Shown here: positions 7,260-9,329 of the stretch, piece by piece | Layout of the letters: each line of letters starts with the position of its first letter | Numbering within the stretch: position 1 is the first letter of the stretch | From: an uncultured Pseudorhodoferax sp. | GTDB taxonomy: Bacteria; Pseudomonadota; Gammaproteobacteria; Burkholderiales; Burkholderiaceae | Reading direction: 5' to 3' | DNA: 9,329 nucleotides | NCBI GenBank assembly: GCA_913776795.1 | Contig: CAJYRH010000430.1 | Coordinates: 1-9,329, forward strand | The notes under the pieces: generated by a model | Told to the model about the DNA's origin: nothing | What the model saw: the letters and a program-made list of their open reading frames with translations, nothing else | Database searches by the model: none | Position numbers and translations under genes: made by a program

Positions 7260-8426
7260 ATGGAATTCGAGCTCAAGGAAGAGTGGCGCATGCTCAAGGA
7301 CCTCGTGGCCCGCTTCGTGCGCGAGGAGCTGATCCCGCTGGAGCCCACGCTGCTGCGGCGCGAGACGGAAGGCGGCGGCACCGCGCTGTCGCCCGAGGAA
7401 AGCGCGCGCATCGACCGCCGCTCGCGCGAGCTGGGCCTGTGGGGCCTGGACGCGCCGCAGGAGATCGGCGGCGCCGACCTGCCCGTGGCCGCCATGGTCG
7501 GCGTCAACGAGGAGATCGGGCAGAGCATCGTGCACTACTACCTGCCGCCGGACACGCCCAACCTGCGCCTGCTCATGCTGACGGCCACGCCCGAGCAGAA
7601 GAAGCGCTACCTGGAGCCCTATGTGCGCGGCGAGGTGAAGTCGGCCATCGTCATCTCCGAGCCCGGCGCCGGCGGCGATCCCTCGGGCCTGTCCACACGC
7701 GCCGTGCGCGATGGCGACGACTGGGTGCTCAACGGCCGCAAGATCTGGATCTCCAACCTGGAGCGCGCCGATTTCGGCATCGTGATGGCCCGCACCTCCG
7801 GCACGCCGGGCGCGCGTGGCGGCATCTCGGCCTTCATCGTGGACAAGGGCACGCCGGGCTTCATCCCGGCACGCAAGATCCCGATGATCGGCGGCGGAAC
7901 CACCTGGGAGGTGGTGTTCGAGGACTGCCGCATCCCCGCGGGCCAGCTGCTCGGCCAGCTGGACCAGGGCTTCGAGCCCATGCAGGCGCGGCTCGGCGCG
8001 CGCCGCGTGCAGATGGCGGCCTGGGCCATCGGCAAGGCCCAGCGCGCGCTGGACATGCTGTGTGCCTATGCGCCGCAGCGCAAGACCTTCGGCCTGCCGC
8101 TGTCCGAGCGCCAGGCCATCCAGTGGTGGATCGCCGACGCCGCCACGCGCATCCATGCCACGCGGCTCATGACCTACGAATGCGCCTGGCGCATCGACCG
8201 CGGCCTGGACGTGCGCACCCAGACCTCGATGATCAAGGCCTACGCGACCGAGATGGCCTGGGAGGTGGTCGACCGGGCCATGCAGACCTTCGGCGCCATG
8301 GGCATGACCAAGGAGCTGCCGCTGCAGCAGATGGCCAACGACGTGCGGCTCATGCGCATCTACGAAGGCCCCACCGAAGTGCACCGCATGGTGGTGGCGC
8401 GCAACACGCTCGCGCGCTTCCGCTAG
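7260..8426 (+). CDS. Acyl-CoA dehydrogenase family flavoprotein
   Basis: 388-residue FAD enzyme expected to introduce the alpha,beta double bond in an acyl-CoA, passing electrons to ETF. The N-terminal helical domain covers about 1-125. The FAD/substrate beta-barrel is marked by SEPGAGGDPSG (133-143), GRKIWISN (159-166) and TTWEVVFEDCRIPA (214-227). The C-terminal domain carries PQRKTFGLPLSERQAIQ (272-288), FGAMGMTKELPLQQM (344-358) and RIYEGPTEVHRMVVARN (366-382). E369 in YEGPTE is at the position of the catalytic base of MCAD-like enzymes. The C-terminal signature looks nearer the ACAD10/11 type than short-chain butyryl-CoA enzymes. The ATG is fixed by AGGAG (7249-7253) 6 bases upstream. 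It lies between the DECR-like SDR and a Bug receptor, so its substrate is probably a CoA ester of the imported carboxylate; that is inferred. Confidence 0.93.
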   Translation: MEFELKEEWRMLKDLVARFVREELIPLEPTLLRRETEGGGTALSPEESARIDRRSRELGLWGLDAPQEIGGADLPVAAMVGVNEEIGQSIVHYYLPPDTPNLRLLMLTATPEQKKRYLEPYVRGEVKSAIVISEPGAGGDPSGLSTRAVRDGDDWVLNGRKIWISNLERADFGIVMARTSGTPGARGGISAFIVDKGTPGFIPARKIPMIGGGTTWEVVFEDCRIPAGQLLGQLDQGFEPMQARLGARRVQMAAWAIGKAQRALDMLCAYAPQRKTFGLPLSERQAIQWWIADAATRIHATRLMTYECAWRIDRGLDVRTQTSMIKAYATEMAWEVVDRAMQTFGAMGMTKELPLQQMANDVRLMRIYEGPTEVHRMVVARNTLARFR

Positions 8427-8489
8427 CACCGCTGCGCGATGCACCGGCCGATGCAGCCGGGCACGCGCGATCCACCGCAGGAGACAACC

Positions 8490-9176
8490 ATGCCTTTGAG
8501 AAGACGCGCCCTGGTCACCGCGGCGGCGGCCCTGCCGCTGGCACGCCTGCACGCCGAGACCTGGCCCAGCCGGCCGATCACCATGCTCGTGCCTTCCACG
8601 GCCGGCGGCGTGGTCGACATCACCGCCCGGCTGTTGCAGCCCGGGCTGCAGGCCGGCATCGGCCAGTCCGTCGTGGTCGACAACCGGCCCGGCGGCGGCG
8701 GCCACATCGCCGCGCAGGCCGTGGCACGCGCCGCACCCGACGGCTACACGCAGCTGTACTCGGCCGGCAGCATCCTGATCTCGGGCGTGGTGCGCAACCT
8801 GCCATACGCACCGATGAGCGACCTGCTGCCCGTGTGCCGCGTGACCATGGGCGGCTTTCTGCTGCTGGTGCCCGTGCACTCGCCGTTCAAGACGCTGGCC
8901 GAGCTGATCGCCTTCGGCCGGGCCAACCCGGGCAAGCTCAGCTTCGGCTCCAGCAGCGTGGGCACCTCCACGCACATCGCGGGCGAGATGCTGAACCTGC
9001 TGGCCGGCGTGCAGGCCGTGCACGTGCCCTACCGCGGCAACGTGCAGTCGCTCACCGACCTGGCCGGCGGGCGCATCGACTTCGCGTTCGACAGCCGCGC
9101 GCCCGCCGCCGTGTTTCTGCGCGCCGGCCAGGTGCGGCTGGGCACGAACAGCCCGGTCCAGCCCTCGATGCCGTAG
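8490..9176 (+). CDS. Bug/TctC tripartite tricarboxylate transporter receptor, 3' end replaced by inverted sequence
   Basis: 228-codon frame for a periplasmic solute-binding protein (Bug family), normally about 300-330 residues. A signal peptide (RRRALVTAAAALPLARLHA, cleavage near 22/23) precedes the mature start ETWPSRPITMLVPSTAGG. Typical blocks follow: VVVDNRPGGGG, AAPDGYTQLY, NPGKLSFGSSSVGTSTHIAGE, VHVPYRGN and GGRIDFAFD. Homology stops at R216 (9137). The last 12 codons are meaningless and come from antisense sequence, and the stop at 9174 is accidental. The missing continuation (RPIAVTNTERQADYADLPAIAEQ) is present on the opposite strand just downstream. AGGAG (8479-8483) lies 6 bases before the ATG; the upstream ATG at 8439 has no ribosome site. 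63 bases after the acyl-CoA dehydrogenase, probably in its operon, binding the carboxylate to be degraded. The gene is probably intact in the real genome. Confidence 0.88.
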   Translation: MPLRRRALVTAAAALPLARLHAETWPSRPITMLVPSTAGGVVDITARLLQPGLQAGIGQSVVVDNRPGGGGHIAAQAVARAAPDGYTQLYSAGSILISGVVRNLPYAPMSDLLPVCRVTMGGFLLLVPVHSPFKTLAELIAFGRANPGKLSFGSSSVGTSTHIAGEMLNLLAGVQAVHVPYRGNVQSLTDLAGGRIDFAFDSRAPAAVFLRAGQVRLGTNSPVQPSMP

Positions 9177-9329
9177 CCCGGCGCCTGTTCCGCGATGGCC
9201 GGCAGGTCCGCGTAATCTGCCTGGCGCTCGGTGTTGGTCACCGCGATGGGCCGCACCTGGCCGGCGCGCAGAAACACGGCGGCGGGCGCGCGGCTGTCGA
9301 ACGCGACGTCGAGGCGCCCGCCGGCCAGG
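9059..9329. repeat. 80-bp near-perfect inverted repeat around 111 bases at the window end
   Basis: Positions 9059-9138 are the reverse complement of 9250-9329 at 78 of 80 positions; mismatches are 9075/9313 and 9081/9307. The left arm is in-frame Bug coding sequence on the plus strand and the right arm is the same stretch on the minus strand. The right arm runs to the last base of the window, so the repeat may extend further. Both mismatches lie within 23 bases of the window end and would change Ile to Leu and Phe to Val in the right copy. Confidence 0.97.
9139..9329 (-). pseudogene. Inverted internal fragment of a Bug receptor gene
   Basis: Read on the minus strand from the right edge, the sequence gives LAGGRLDVAFDSRAP, then VFLRAGQVRPIAVTNTERQ, ADYADLPAIAEQAPGYGIE and GWTGLFVPS. 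This is the standard Bug C-terminal domain sequence, continuing exactly where the plus-strand Bug gene loses homology. After GLFVPS (about 9139) the frame runs antisense into the plus-strand gene and is no longer Bug-like. There is no start, no natural stop and no N-terminal part. It is either the displaced 3' part of the plus-strand gene (assembly or amplification fold-back, or inversion) or the broken end of a convergent paralogue. Confidence 0.75.

Noticed and set aside
8439..8489. Upstream ATG for the Bug receptor
   Set aside because: It would put a charged 17-residue leader before the signal peptide; AGGAG is placed correctly for the ATG at 8490.
7110..9023. Long minus-strand open frame opposite the acyl-CoA dehydrogenase and Bug genes
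   Set aside because: Spans two real plus-strand genes and has low-complexity shadow composition.
9029..9277. Minus-strand 82-codon frame as a small gene of its own
   Set aside because: Its Bug-like residues are an internal piece of a receptor gene (begins mid-domain), and the second half is antisense of the plus-strand Bug gene; treated as a displaced fragment.
1..9329. Search for tRNA, rRNA, CRISPR arrays, transposases, phage or defence genes
   Set aside because: No regularly spaced direct repeats, no cloverleaf-like sequence and no protein of these classes could be recognised; the window is metabolic in character.

Overview
The window is very GC-rich, gene-dense DNA with mostly single-strand (+) coding. 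It most likely comes from a betaproteobacterium of the Burkholderiales, Comamonadaceae-like (Acidovorax, Variovorax, Delftia or Comamonas). Supporting this are a Bug-type periplasmic receptor beside acyl-CoA genes, an FCD GntR regulator paired with a sugar-acid operon, and a Tat-exported PhoX phosphatase. The assignment is inferred from gene content and style, not from a search.

Region 1 (1-4095) looks like a sugar or sugar-acid uptake and catabolism locus. The start of a MalK/UgpC-type ABC ATPase is read on the minus strand out of the left edge. Divergent from it is a tight plus-strand operon in which each gene overlaps the next by ATGA: a GntR/FCD repressor-type regulator, a DenD-like NAD-dependent dehydrogenase, and an IlvD/Edd-family [2Fe-2S] aldonate dehydratase with an unusual Ala/Lys/Ser-rich N-terminal tail. 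The combination suggests oxidation and/or dehydration of an imported sugar acid. The substrate is not fixed by the sequence, and the expected downstream aldolase or dehydrogenase is not in the window.

Region 2 (4096-6269) is a self-contained phosphate-starvation unit. A strong hairpin follows the dehydratase. Next come a well-formed Pho box (7-bp repeats in 11-bp register) and a -10 hexamer at phoA-like spacing, then phoX, whose product has both a twin-arginine motif and a lipobox. A textbook intrinsic terminator closes the unit.

Region 3 (6270-9329) starts with a possible operator (8-bp inverted repeat). It continues with a 2,4-dienoyl-CoA-reductase-like SDR, an acyl-CoA dehydrogenase and a Bug/TctC receptor, all co-directional and probably one operon for uptake and beta-oxidation-like breakdown of a carboxylic acid. 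The SDR has serine where the family's catalytic tyrosine is expected.

The right end is anomalous. The Bug gene is interrupted at about 9138, and the following 191 bases are an antisense copy of the same gene (or a near-identical paralogue). This gives 80-bp inverted repeats (78/80 identical) around 111 bases that encode, on the minus strand, the part of Bug missing from the plus strand. It is either a fold-back assembly or amplification chimera at a contig end, or a real inversion; the first is more likely. No tRNA, rRNA, CRISPR array, transposase or phage gene was seen. The most striking biology is the Pho-box/phoX unit and the tyrosine-less DECR-like enzyme; no clearly new multi-gene defence or mobile system is present.
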